Made by a program: the position numbers and the translations under genes | In this document: piece by piece, positions 18,028 to 26,677 of the stretch | Layout: the number at the start of each line of letters is the position of its first letter | How positions within the stretch are numbered: the stretch's first letter is position 1 | Origin: G963691885 sp963691885 | Lineage (GTDB): Bacteria > Pseudomonadota > Alphaproteobacteria > UBA8366 > Aestuariispiraceae | NCBI GenBank assembly: GCA_963691885.1 | Contig: OY829843.1 | Coordinates: 4,092,001-4,156,000 of the forward strand | Reading direction: 5' to 3' | DNA: 64,000 bases | Notes under the pieces: model-generated | What the model saw: the letters and a program-made list of their open reading frames with translations, nothing else | What the model was told of the DNA's origin: nothing | Database searches by the model: none

Positions 18028-19175
18028 GGGGCCAGGCCCCAGATCAGATGATTTGCCAGGGCTGACACTCTGCCAACCGGTCCAAGACGCTCAACAGCGG
18101 CACCGGCAAGCAGGGGATAGTTTCGGGCTTCTATACCCGGTGCCTCGATCTGGATCATACCGACCTGTTGGCCGCTCTGGATCGGCGCTGGTATGGGGCC
18201 ATCATAGGTGACGGTTACGCGCAGGTCATCGCGAGCTGTGCGACGCAAAGTAATTGCGACATCATCCTGGAGAACCAATGGAACGGTCTGGCTGGTTCCA
18301 AGCCAGACAGGCGCTTCTTCAACAATATCACCCGCTTTCAAGAGTTTATAGCTGTTCCATTCACGAAATCCCCAGTTCAGGAGTTTCTCTGCTTCGATGC
18401 CACGATCACGGGTGCTTTCCAGGCCGTTTACGACAACGATCAACCGTCTTCCGTCCTTCACCGCAGATCCGGTCAGGCCATAGCCCGATGCCTCTGTGTG
18501 ACCAGTCTTTAGGCCATCGGCGCCGATATCCCGACGCAGCAATGGGTTACGGTTCGCCTGACTGATGCCGTTGAATGTGTATTCCCGCTCGTTGTAGAGC
18601 TTGTACATTTGCGGAAAGTCCCTGATCGTCGCGACAGCCAGCTGGGCCAGGTCAGATGATGTCGTGTAGTGGTCAGGGTGGGGCCAGCCGCTGGCATTCA
18701 TAAAATTACTGCCAGTCATGCCGATTTCGAGTGCGGTCGCATTCATTTCTCGGGCAAAAGACTCTTCCGTGCCAGACAGACCCTCGGCGACAACGATGGT
18801 TGCGTCATTGCCGCTCTGCACGATGATCCCGTGCAGCAACTCATCGACTGTGACCCGTTTGCCGACCTCGACAAACATTTTTGAGCCCCCTTTACGCCAG
18901 GCTTTCTCACTGACCGGAAATTCGTCATCGAGAGAGAGTGTCCCCTCTTTCAACCGTTTCATCAGGATGTAGACGGTCATCATCTTGGTCATTGAAGCCG
19001 GGTACATCCGCTCGTCACCCTTTTTCTCGTACAGGATTTCACCGGTCTCGAAATCCAGAAGAATGGCTTCCTTGGCGATGGTTTCGATGCCCTGTGCCGC
19101 TGCTTGAGGAACATTGAACAGCGCGAAAACACTTATCAGCAGAGCAGAAAAGAAACCTGTTGGACGCAGATGCAT
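18024..19175 (-). CDS. D-alanyl-D-alanine carboxypeptidase (DacC/DacF type)
   Basis: Low-molecular-weight penicillin-binding protein of 383 aa that trims peptidoglycan pentapeptides in the periplasm. The N-terminus is a signal peptide ending near PQAAAQG. The active-site motifs are SMTK in YPASMTKMMTVYIL, SGN in IVQSGNDATIVVAE and KTG in ADGLKTGHTEASGYG. The C-terminal domain after about residue 285 is the beta-sandwich PBP5_C type. It is the first gene of the dac-tmk-holB run. Confidence 0.95.
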   Translation of the reverse strand: MHLRPTGFFSALLISVFALFNVPQAAAQGIETIAKEAILLDFETGEILYEKKGDERMYPASMTKMMTVYILMKRLKEGTLSLDDEFPVSEKAWRKGGSKMFVEVGKRVTVDELLHGIIVQSGNDATIVVAEGLSGTEESFAREMNATALEIGMTGSNFMNASGWPHPDHYTTSSDLAQLAVATIRDFPQMYKLYNEREYTFNGISQANRNPLLRRDIGADGLKTGHTEASGYGLTGSAVKDGRRLIVVVNGLESTRDRGIEAEKLLNWGFREWNSYKLLKAGDIVEEAPVWLGTSQTVPLVLQDDVAITLRRTARDDLRVTVTYDGPIPAPIQSGQQVGMIQIEAPGIEARNYPLLAGAAVERLGPVGRVSALANHLIWGLAP

Positions 19176-19324
19176 TTTATACCCTTTTAGTCAGTACACT
19201 TGATAACACTGGCCGCAATTACCGCAGCATTTCGACGAATTTAACCGCTGTTCGCGGAACAAAAAAGGCGCGGCTGAGGCAAATCTGCCCAGAACACCCC
19301 AAGCAAGCTCACTGATGTCCGCGT

Positions 19325-20335
19325 CTAGTTGACGATGACAATCCGCGCCTCAGTATATCCGGCCTCAATCACCCGCGCTAAAAGCTCGTCAGCCTCTGCA
19401 GCGTTTGCGGCTGGACCCAGACGTATTCTGAACAGGGGCACCGAAGAACTCATAATTTGTTCAACGGATACGTTTCCGACGCCGGACAACAGCGCCTGCG
19501 CCCGTTGGGCGTTTACATACTGGCTGAACGCCCCCGCCTGAACGAAGGCCTGCGGCTGAGTGCGGACCGGATCGATGGTTACACTGGTGTCTGACTCAGG
19601 CAACTCGGTCACCGACACCGCCTGAACCGAGGCGTCCGGCGTGTTAGTGGCGGAAACCTGAAATTCCGGTTCCGGTGGGGGGCTGGACACAGTTCCTGGC
19701 GGCGGTGCCAGTTCGGTCCCGCTCACAGCGACCGTCGGGGCTGCCTCCGGTTTTGGCGGGCTAAGTCCTGGTTCCTCGCGTCCTTCGCCGCGCATGAACG
19801 CGGCCAGTTGCCGGCTCTCATCTTCCACAATTTCGACGCGGACAAGGGCTGTTCCCTGGATCTGGAAGCCCAGCAACTGAGCCGCTCTGCGGGACAGGTC
19901 GATAATCCGGTTTTGGGCATAAGGTCCCCGGTCATTGACCTTGATTTTCAGGGAACGGCCGTTTTCCAGATTTGTGACACGGACGATGGAGGGTAACGGC
20001 AAGGTTTTGTGAGCGGCGGAAACCTTGTTCATGTCAAAAATGGCGCCGTTTGCGGTTTCCTTGCCATCGAAACCTGGCCCGTACCAGGACGCGATTCCCT
20101 CTTCGGAATAGGCGTAATCAACCGCAGGATAATACCATATCCCTATGATTTGGTAGGGTTTTCCGACCTTGTAATGACTGCCGTTTTCGACGTCACGGGT
20201 TGCCGAAGCAGGGGCGACGACCTCTGTCTGTGATGCTTCTTTGGCCGCATGGCTTAGAAACTGAACCTCTGCACAGGCGCCAAGCGCAATTGTCGCCCCA
20301 AGGGCCAAAACCTTTAAATACGCCGTCCGGATCAC
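19325..20335 (-). CDS. rlpA: RlpA-like septal ring lytic transglycosylase with SPOR domain
   Basis: Secreted lipoprotein that cleaves denuded glycan strands at the septum. The chosen start is GTG at 20335, because it gives a clean lipoprotein signal (VIRTAYLKVLALGATIALGAC, lipobox LGAC) with CAGGGG upstream. An in-frame ATG at 20386 would add 17 residues before the signal and is less likely. The double-psi beta barrel is clear (EGIASWYGPGFDGKETANG, VRVTNLENGRSLKIKVNDRGP). A proline-rich linker and a C-terminal SPOR domain (FVQAGAFSQYVNAQRA to ARIVIVN) follow. It is downstream of the lytic transglycosylase gene. Confidence 0.9.
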   Translation of the reverse strand: MIRTAYLKVLALGATIALGACAEVQFLSHAAKEASQTEVVAPASATRDVENGSHYKVGKPYQIIGIWYYPAVDYAYSEEGIASWYGPGFDGKETANGAIFDMNKVSAAHKTLPLPSIVRVTNLENGRSLKIKVNDRGPYAQNRIIDLSRRAAQLLGFQIQGTALVRVEIVEDESRQLAAFMRGEGREEPGLSPPKPEAAPTVAVSGTELAPPPGTVSSPPPEPEFQVSATNTPDASVQAVSVTELPESDTSVTIDPVRTQPQAFVQAGAFSQYVNAQRAQALLSGVGNVSVEQIMSSSVPLFRIRLGPAANAAEADELLARVIEAGYTEARIVIVN

Positions 20336-20412
20336 CGCACACCCCTGTCTTGGAAAATTCAGGCTTTTAACACCGAAGAACACCACGATTCAGATTTCTC
20401 TGCCAAGCACCG

Positions 20413-21651
20413 TTATTCGGCCAGGATTCGATTAATCAGGCCCTTGGACGGGTAGCCGTCCGGCGGTATTCCCCGGGCGCGTTGATAATCACGAACCGCC
20501 CGACGCGTCATGGACCCGGCAATACCATCCGGCTTACCTGTATCAAAGCCAAGCCGGTTCAGGCCCGACTGAAGGGCAATAACGTCATCACGGCTCAGCG
20601 GCTCATCATCTGCGGGTTTCTGTGCCTGAATAGGACCGAGACCCACAATGCGGTCTGCGAGATGCCCGACAGCCAGCGCATAAAGGATGGAGCGGTTCCA
20701 GATCATGATGGTCCGGAAGTTCTGATAGACCAGGAATGCAGGCCCATTGATCCCCGCGGGCAGCACAATAGACCCTTCAATATCCGCAACGGGCAGTTTT
20801 GAACCATTGGCCCGTGTGATCCCGAAGGCAGACCAGTCACCGATTGGCTTGCGTGTCTCCAGGCCGGAAAGGTTCAGATCAAAACCGTCCGGCAACCGAA
20901 CCTCCCTGCCCCAGGTTTCATCGCCGCGCCATCCAACCGATGTCAGGTAGTGAGCGGCAGAGTGAAATACGTCGGGAAGTGAGTTCCAGATATCAATCTG
21001 GCTGTCGCCATCGCCGTCACGCGCATAACCGGTGAAGGTTGAGGGCATGAACTGGGTCTGCCCCATGGCACCGGCCCAAGACCCTGACATTTGATCCGGG
21101 GCGATATGGCCGTCGTCCAGGATGCTCAATGCATTGAATAATTCGTTGCGAAAGAAATCAGCGCGTCTTGGATCATGGGCGAGCGTGGCCAATGCACCAA
21201 TCACCGAAAAGCCGCCGGTATAGTCGCCAAAATTTGTTTCCAAACCCCAGAAGGAAATCAGAAAACGAGGCTGTACGCCGTATTGGGCCTGGACCTCTGC
21301 CAGCAGTTTCGCGTGTGTTTTTAGAAGTTTGCGACCGCGTTCGATGCGTTTTTGCGATATGCTGCCCTGAATATAGGTCCAGAACGTCTGGCTGAATTCC
21401 GGTTGGCGCTTGTCCAGTTCAAGGACGCGGGGCACGGGGGTCAATCCACCAAGCGCCTGATCGAGAGTGGCGGCGCTGATGCCGCGCCCCTCCGCTTCGG
21501 CCCGCAAGCCCTGCAGCCAGGCTTCAAAACTGCCATTATCGGACTGCGCGTTTGTCGGTTGTGTGGCGCTTACGCCGATCAAAAACACGGCACCGATTAT
21601 GAGGGAACCGAATACGCGTTTGCGTCCGGCTGTGGGTGTTGTTTTGCGCAT
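20413..21651 (-). CDS. Lytic murein transglycosylase (MltB family) with peptidoglycan-binding domain
   Basis: Periplasmic enzyme of 412 aa that cleaves the MurNAc-GlcNAc bond. The start chosen is ATG 21651, which has AGGAAA 6 bases upstream and is followed by a signal peptide (RKRVFGSLIIGAVFLIGV, cleavage after NAQS). The frame extends a further 44 codons upstream, but without such features. The catalytic domain contains FLISFWGLETNFGDYTG (catalytic Glu in LET), GAMGQTQFMPSTF and DIWNSLPDVFHSAAHYL. The C-terminal ~60 residues are a peptidoglycan-binding domain (LQSGLNRLGFDTGKPDGIAG). Confidence 0.93.
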   Translation of the reverse strand: MRKTTPTAGRKRVFGSLIIGAVFLIGVSATQPTNAQSDNGSFEAWLQGLRAEAEGRGISAATLDQALGGLTPVPRVLELDKRQPEFSQTFWTYIQGSISQKRIERGRKLLKTHAKLLAEVQAQYGVQPRFLISFWGLETNFGDYTGGFSVIGALATLAHDPRRADFFRNELFNALSILDDGHIAPDQMSGSWAGAMGQTQFMPSTFTGYARDGDGDSQIDIWNSLPDVFHSAAHYLTSVGWRGDETWGREVRLPDGFDLNLSGLETRKPIGDWSAFGITRANGSKLPVADIEGSIVLPAGINGPAFLVYQNFRTIMIWNRSILYALAVGHLADRIVGLGPIQAQKPADDEPLSRDDVIALQSGLNRLGFDTGKPDGIAGSMTRRAVRDYQRARGIPPDGYPSKGLINRILAE

Positions 21652-21945
21652 CAAATTTCCTGTTTCAAAGCCTGTTAAAGCGCGGCCTTTTCCTGTGGTT
21701 TGTGATGACCGGGTATCCTGATTCGGAAGGCCTTCCCCGCTCAAAACACCGGTTTCTGGATTTAATTCGTAAATAATGGTCAATCCAAGGCAGAGTGATG
21801 GTGCAAGTCAGTGTTTTCATTAGAATTCTTGAAATTAAACCCTATGTGGATTACCGATGAAGCAGAACTGTTGTTTGAAACGGGTGGTGAGCGCGCCAGA
21901 AGAGGGTTTTGGCGCGGTCTTCAAGGGCTCTAGAGGGATCGCCCG

Positions 21946-23541
21946 ATGGCACAAGTCCTGACCAAGGATGGTGAAATCGTCGATGAAGACGACGACACCC
22001 ATCTGCGCACGATACAGATCCTGATCGATCTGGGCGGTCAGGTTGCCTCGGTAAACGGGGCGTTCGATGTCTGGCTTGGCCTTAACAAAGAAGAAATCGT
22101 CGGTAGTGTGATCACCGCGCTGATCCAGGAGGACAGCGTCGTCCTGGTGACGGAAATCCTCTACAAGGCCGCATTGCAGGAAAAGATGGACCCGATGACC
22201 CTCTTCCTGAACGGGCCGCAACGCAGCGTGCTGGGCGCCCAGGTGGAGGGGCGACCCTTTCCCCGTGATCCTGACTATTTCCATCTGACCTTCATCATTG
22301 ACCCGGCGCTCGAATTCTCGTCCAAGAGCCGCAACACGCCCAAAGGGCTGGTCAGTGCGGTTCAGCGCAGCATGGCCCAGCATGAGGGGAAAGATCTTGA
22401 TCTGACATTCGTCGATGTTGGCGATGTTGATCGTCTGCGGGATCAATACGGTGTCAGTGAAGAGAAAATCGACGATTTCCGCCAACAGGTGGAACAACGG
22501 CTGCAGGAATCCAGTGTCGACAAGAATTCCGTGTCCCAGGTTGTTTCCGGCAAGTTCGGCATGGTCAATGAGCAGGGCAGCAATCTTGAGTCGCTGAAAT
22601 CGGATTTGCAGGCCTATGCGGACAGCATCGACCCGGAAAAAGCGGTCCTGTCTGTCGGCACGAAAACCGTTCTCCTGGATGGTGACAACCTCAGTGAGGA
22701 TGAGATCGAGACCGCGATCACCCACGCGGTCGACGAATTCGTGGATGCGGGTCTGGATTCGATCATCTTTGATACGCTGGAAACCAGCCAGGCATCCTAT
22801 CTAGACCGGCGGGCCGATCGCCGGGCAGTGCTTGTCTCGGCATTGGACCAGAACCGACTGACCATCGCGTTCAGTCCGATTGTTGATGTTCAGCACTGGC
22901 AAGCAGACCATTTCCTGTCAGAGTTCAGGGCTGATCTGGATGATGACGGCCTCGGCGCGATGGAAATTGCCTCGCTTGCCGATAGTGACACCGATCTGCG
23001 TATTCGTGTTGATACCGCGCAATGTCATGCTTTGCTGAGCGACAAGAAACATGGTGACGCGGGCGTGGAAATCCGGATTGCCATCCGCTCATTACTGGAC
23101 GTGACCCTCCTCTCCACCCTGATGGAGCAGGCCCGCACCCTGTCCGGTGATTTCATCCTGCGGATTGAGGGGTTGAATCTAGAGGCGCTTGCCAGAATAA
23201 CGGCGCTATCAACGGTTCGGAATGCTGGTTTTAAGGTGGCTCTTCTGGGCAAAGAGATAGGGGCCGTTAGTGAGGAACGCCTGAAAACCCTGCCGGCTGA
23301 CTTTATTGTGCTGGATCCCAGCCTTGTTTCCGATGCTGATGGATTGGCCCGAAGCCTGCCTGCGCTTGATGGATTGGCAGAGCGTTGCCTGCAAAACGGA
23401 ATCAAGGTTGTGTTTGACGGGGTCATGAATGCCGATGTTGCAAAAATACTGACCTCTGTGCCGGGTGTTCAGGCGGCTGGTCCCTATTATGGGGACCCGG
23501 TGGACGAGATTTCGCAATCGCCGGTGCCCAGAAAGTCATGA
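21946..23541 (+). CDS. Degenerate EAL-like domain protein, 531 aa
   Basis: The C-terminal ~250 residues have the layout of an EAL phosphodiesterase domain. RLTIAFSPIVDVQHWQ sits where EAL proteins have YQPIVDL. FILRIEGLNLEAL, AGFKVALLG, PADFIVLDPSLV and GIKVVFDGVMNADVAKIL follow the expected strand order, ending with a PYYGDPV-like end. The catalytic EAL tripeptide is absent (SEFRA at that place), so hydrolysis of c-di-GMP is unlikely. The N-terminal ~270 residues resemble a PAS-like sensory region at the start (ILIDLGGQVASVNGAFDVWLGLN). It may be a c-di-GMP-independent scaffold or sensor. No membrane helix. Confidence 0.75.
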   Translation: MAQVLTKDGEIVDEDDDTHLRTIQILIDLGGQVASVNGAFDVWLGLNKEEIVGSVITALIQEDSVVLVTEILYKAALQEKMDPMTLFLNGPQRSVLGAQVEGRPFPRDPDYFHLTFIIDPALEFSSKSRNTPKGLVSAVQRSMAQHEGKDLDLTFVDVGDVDRLRDQYGVSEEKIDDFRQQVEQRLQESSVDKNSVSQVVSGKFGMVNEQGSNLESLKSDLQAYADSIDPEKAVLSVGTKTVLLDGDNLSEDEIETAITHAVDEFVDAGLDSIIFDTLETSQASYLDRRADRRAVLVSALDQNRLTIAFSPIVDVQHWQADHFLSEFRADLDDDGLGAMEIASLADSDTDLRIRVDTAQCHALLSDKKHGDAGVEIRIAIRSLLDVTLLSTLMEQARTLSGDFILRIEGLNLEALARITALSTVRNAGFKVALLGKEIGAVSEERLKTLPADFIVLDPSLVSDADGLARSLPALDGLAERCLQNGIKVVFDGVMNADVAKILTSVPGVQAAGPYYGDPVDEISQSPVPRKS

Positions 23542-23595
23542 AGTTCAGGGTCTTGAAGGGGATGGTTCCTCTGCTTGACCGAGAGGGTTGAAGAA

Positions 23596-23835
23596 ATGTC
23601 TACATGGATCTTGGTTGCAGCCGTCCTTCAAGGGGGCGTCTGGCATGCGGGCGCGGAAAAAGACGTGCCGGATTCAGCCTTTGAGACGAAGACCGGCTGT
23701 GAGGTTTTCATGGCAAAGCAACAGCGCGAGGTGAAGGGCGATTTCATCCAGTTCGAATGCGTGACAGGCAGCGAGCGTCACTCCCTCCTCCCCCTTCACA
23801 GGCCGGGTAGTTCGATCCTGGAAGCGCCTGGTTGA
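23596..23835 (+). CDS. Small hypothetical protein, 79 aa
   Basis: Short protein beginning MSTWILVAAVLQGGVW, with a hydrophobic start that is too short for a sure signal or anchor. Two cysteines follow (KTGCEVFMAK and FIQFECVTG), spaced as in small disulfide-containing periplasmic proteins. GAGGGTTGAAGAA precedes the ATG. Family not recognised. It is 54 bases downstream of the EAL-like gene and may be cotranscribed. Confidence 0.5.
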   Translation: MSTWILVAAVLQGGVWHAGAEKDVPDSAFETKTGCEVFMAKQQREVKGDFIQFECVTGSERHSLLPLHRPGSSILEAPG

Positions 23836-23857
23836 TCAAGTCGAATATCTTAAGTGG

Positions 23858-23947
23858 TTATTTCTGAACCGGTGACGTGATTTCGACCAGGCATCCATTA
23901 ATATCCCGGACGTCAGCGACGTAAATGAAGGTGTATCCAAGTTTCAT
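23858..23947 (-). pseudogene. Collapsed VOC/glyoxalase-family gene (internal deletion)
   Basis: A 29-codon frame begins MKLGYTFIYVADV, the typical N-terminus of a vicinal oxygen chelate protein, and passes directly into RDINGCLVEITSPVQK, the typical C-terminal strand of the same family. About 90-100 middle codons are missing. The two ends remain in frame with a normal start and stop. This looks like a gene reduced by one internal deletion. Chance resemblance of such a short frame cannot be excluded. Confidence 0.45.
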
Positions 23948-24075
23948 AGAACAGAGCCTAATATGGGTAAGTCTGGCGCGCCTGTATAATCCGGTTGCGT
24001 AACACTTTATTTCCGCTTGTCACCCCAGACGCGGCACCTTAATACACTGTCATGTTCGGCATTATCGCCCCCAGC

Positions 24076-24163
24076 GGAGGAGTGGCAGAGTGGTCGAATG
24101 CGGCGGTCTTGAAAACCGTTGTGGGGAAACTCACCGGGGGTTCGAATCCCTCCTCCTCCGCCA
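24076..24163 (+). tRNA. tRNA-Ser (anticodon TGA)
   Basis: An 88-base cloverleaf. The acceptor stem GGAGGAG pairs with CTCCTCC, followed by G and an encoded CCA at 24161-24163. The anticodon loop CTTGAAA carries TGA at 24110-24112. A long class II variable arm (TGTGGGGAAACTCACC) and the T-loop TTCGAAT are present. The length and variable arm confirm serine. Confidence 0.97.
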
Positions 24164-24178
24164 CTCTTCTATGGTCCA

Positions 24179-24228
24179 TACCGGAGACATGGTTTACAGA
24201 TTATACCGGAGACATGGTTTACACCTTG
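24179..24228. repeat. Tandem duplicated IS481 end
   Basis: Two copies of ATACCGGAGACATGGTTTACA start at 24179 and 24204, a 25-base period. The second copy is the left terminal repeat of the IS481 element. The first copy lies outside it, 15 bases after the tRNA-Ser CCA. Confidence 0.85.
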
Positions 24229-25437
24229 TCCGGCGCGAATGGGTTTTGAGTGGGCTCTACTCTGTTCTCGTTGGGATCGAAGAACCCTAAATCATAGTGC
24301 ATGAACGAGACCAGCCAGATCTGGTCATCGACCTCCCGAATGCCGAGTTTCTGCCCTGCGAATACCTGGCTCAGATTGATCTTTCGCTTCCCGATACAGA
24401 TACGTCCGCAGCGTGTGACGGTTACGGTTCTGTCATGGAAGGGGTAGTCTGGCTCTGCAGGTGGTGCGTAAGGCCTGACCGAGGGTGTATAGAGTTCGCC
24501 CGGATAGGCACCAGCGAGTGCCTGATGCGGTCGGTCATTGTTGTAAACCTCGACGAAACTGTCGAAGCGTTCCTGTTGCTGCAGGAAGTTGAAGGCGGCT
24601 GGTTTTGTTGTTTCCTGCTTGAGGGTTAGGTGCATCCGCTCATGACGTCCGTTTTGTTGCGGGTTGCCGGGTTTGATGCGTTCGATATCGATCCCGAGCT
24701 GGAGCCACCAGACCGACAGTTTCGACAGGCCGAACAGCGCATGTGGGCTGGCAAAGGGCACGCCATTGTCGGTACGGATCGCCTTGGGCAGGCCGAACTC
24801 CTTGAAAACCCGCTCAAAGACGGAAAAGGCGAAGTCTGATTTGGTTGATTCCAGTCCCTCGCAGGCCAGCACATAGCGCGTCCGGTAATCTGTGATCGTG
24901 AGGGGGTAGCAATACTGTCTGTTGCCCAGCCGGAACTCCCCTTTGTAATCCGCGCACCATAACCCGTTTGCTTCCGTCGCGGCGCTAAGCGGTGTGCCTT
25001 CGGCTTTGTGGCGTCGCCGCTTGCGACGGGCCACCAACCCGTGGCGGTCGAGCACAGCGTGCACTGTTGAGATCGCGGGTGGCTTAGTGATCGGGAAAGC
25101 ACGCAGCAGTTTGTCGCGGATTTTTGGCGCGCCCCAGGTTGGATACTCCCGCTTGATCCCGAGAATACAGCGCTCAATCTGATAGGGCAGCTTGTTGGCA
25201 TGCCGATACGGTCGACGGCTGCGGTCATGCAGACCGTCAACGCCACATTCCTTATACCGCTCGAAAATTTTATACCCCGTCACCCGCGAGATACCGAACT
25301 CCCGGCACAGTGACGCCATCTGCTCACCCTCCAACAGGCGGGCGACAAAACGCACGCGTTCATCCATCGGTTTACACTCCTTCCAAGGCATCCGGGCTCT
25401 CCCCAAAATGCCTAAATTGTGTAAACCATGTCCCCGG
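24206..25437 (-). mobile_element. IS481-family insertion sequence
   Basis: The left end CCGGAGACATGGTTTACA (24206-24223) and the right end, read inward as CCGGGGACATGGTTTACA (25420-25437 reversed), form an 18-bp inverted repeat with one mismatch. They enclose a single transposase gene. I see no clear target-site duplication. An extra left-end copy lies at 24181-24198, so the outer boundary on that side could be 24181 instead. Confidence 0.85.
24219..25406 (-). CDS. IS481-family transposase
   Basis: DDE integrase-core transposase of 395 aa. The N-terminal helix-turn-helix segment is LCREFGISRVTGYKIFERY, and the LHDRSRRPYRHANKLP motif follows. The rve core shows NGLWCADYKGEF (first Asp), AIRTDNGVPFAS (second Asp) and KPGNPQQNGRHERMH (catalytic Glu). 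The last codons and the stop lie within the left terminal inverted repeat. The frame is intact, so the element may be active. Confidence 0.93.
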   Translation of the reverse strand: MGRARMPWKECKPMDERVRFVARLLEGEQMASLCREFGISRVTGYKIFERYKECGVDGLHDRSRRPYRHANKLPYQIERCILGIKREYPTWGAPKIRDKLLRAFPITKPPAISTVHAVLDRHGLVARRKRRRHKAEGTPLSAATEANGLWCADYKGEFRLGNRQYCYPLTITDYRTRYVLACEGLESTKSDFAFSVFERVFKEFGLPKAIRTDNGVPFASPHALFGLSKLSVWWLQLGIDIERIKPGNPQQNGRHERMHLTLKQETTKPAAFNFLQQQERFDSFVEVYNNDRPHQALAGAYPGELYTPSVRPYAPPAEPDYPFHDRTVTVTRCGRICIGKRKINLSQVFAGQKLGIREVDDQIWLVSFMHYDLGFFDPNENRVEPTQNPFAPDKV

Positions 25438-25567
25438 AATGAAATGTCAGCTATCTCTCAGGAACGACATATCGAATCTTGAGTTAACGTTGGCTAGTTT
25501 GCTCTAACCAAGTTGCCCGTCAGAGGTAAAAGAAACAGGTTGTTGAAGGCACCGACACGATCTTCAA

Positions 25568-26431
25568 CTAACGCTCGTGTTTTTCCTGGTACATGCGTTT
25601 GTCGGCGAGGTCGATGGCTTCTTCGACGGTTTTGACGTCGCCTGGGATGACGGCATGGCCAAGGCTTGCGCCCACTTCGAGCGTTTTGCCGTCGATCAGC
25701 ATGGGTTCGCAGATTGCGGTTTTGATTTTCGTGCTGACCCCACTGATATCATCTGGTTTTGCCATGCCGGGAGCCAGGATCAGGAATTCATCGCCCCCTA
25801 CCCTTACAGCAGCATCGGTCTTTCTGATCGCTGTTTTCAGGCGCGCGGCGATCTCTTTCAACACTTCATCACCGGTTGCATGACCATAGGTGTCGTTGAT
25901 CGGTTTAAACTTGTTCAGATCGATATAGAGAACCCCCAGAAACTTGTCGGCTCGCAGCGACATTTCGACGATCTTGGTGATGTATTGATCAACATAGGAC
26001 CGGTTGGGCAGCCCCGTCAGCGCGTCATAATAGGCCATAACCGCCAGGCGGTTGAACCGCTCTTTTCGGTAAACGGCGTGCTCAATAGACCGTTTCAGGA
26101 CCGCCGGGTTCAGCTCATCCTTGATGATGAAATCATCGGCCCCGGTCTGGATCGCATAGATATCGATATTGCCCTCATTCACCGCACTCACCACAACGAA
26201 AGGTGAGGACAGGCCAAGCGCCCCAACCTCTTCCAGGAGCTCCGCCGCATTTCCGTCCGGGAGGACATAGTCGAGGATCACCACATCATATTCGGTCGCG
26301 CGCAGCGCCTCTAAAACAGCGTCTTTGGTGCGTACGAAAGTGACGTCCAAATCGCCATTATACGTCTCGCTTAAAAGTGCTGAAATAGCGGAGCTGGATG
26401 GGTCTGCGTCTTCTGCCAAAAGTATTTTCAT
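25568..26431 (-). CDS. Response regulator with GGDEF diguanylate cyclase domain
   Basis: 287 aa with an N-terminal receiver domain (ILLAEDADPSS; phospho-Asp in VVILDYVLPDG; GADDFIIKDE) and a C-terminal GGDEF domain. The GGDEF domain has the start motif YYDALTGLPNRSYVDQ, the conserved IDLNKFKPINDTYGHATGD and an intact active-site VRVGGDEFLIL. It should make c-di-GMP under control of phosphorylation. The start used is the ATG at 26431, where the receiver begins; 29 upstream codons are open but do not look like protein. It is divergent from the hybrid kinase gene across 246 bases, and the kinase is a plausible partner. Confidence 0.92.
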   Translation of the reverse strand: MKILLAEDADPSSSAISALLSETYNGDLDVTFVRTKDAVLEALRATEYDVVILDYVLPDGNAAELLEEVGALGLSSPFVVVSAVNEGNIDIYAIQTGADDFIIKDELNPAVLKRSIEHAVYRKERFNRLAVMAYYDALTGLPNRSYVDQYITKIVEMSLRADKFLGVLYIDLNKFKPINDTYGHATGDEVLKEIAARLKTAIRKTDAAVRVGGDEFLILAPGMAKPDDISGVSTKIKTAICEPMLIDGKTLEVGASLGHAVIPGDVKTVEEAIDLADKRMYQEKHER

Positions 26432-26677
26432 GAAACGGTCATAGCATTGATAAATTAGAGATTCATTATGGATGGTTACCCGCTCACGAATTTGTGAGCA
26501 ACCCTTTCGGGACAGCAACCGGAATATTTAATCTAACGTCAACCGCTGGACATATCAGTTAAGAAAAAGTTCATATTTGGGAGGGTATACACGTAGGGTA
26601 TGTGAACAGGGTTAGCACCAGTTGTTCTTTATCTGGCGGATTATTTTCCGGACCAATGAAAATGGATCTTTGACGGC

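Noticed and set aside
21835..22725. 296-codon minus-strand frame opposite the EAL-like gene
   Set aside because: The plus-strand frame has the protein-like pattern and a start with suitable spacing; the antisense product is unstructured and Arg/His-rich.
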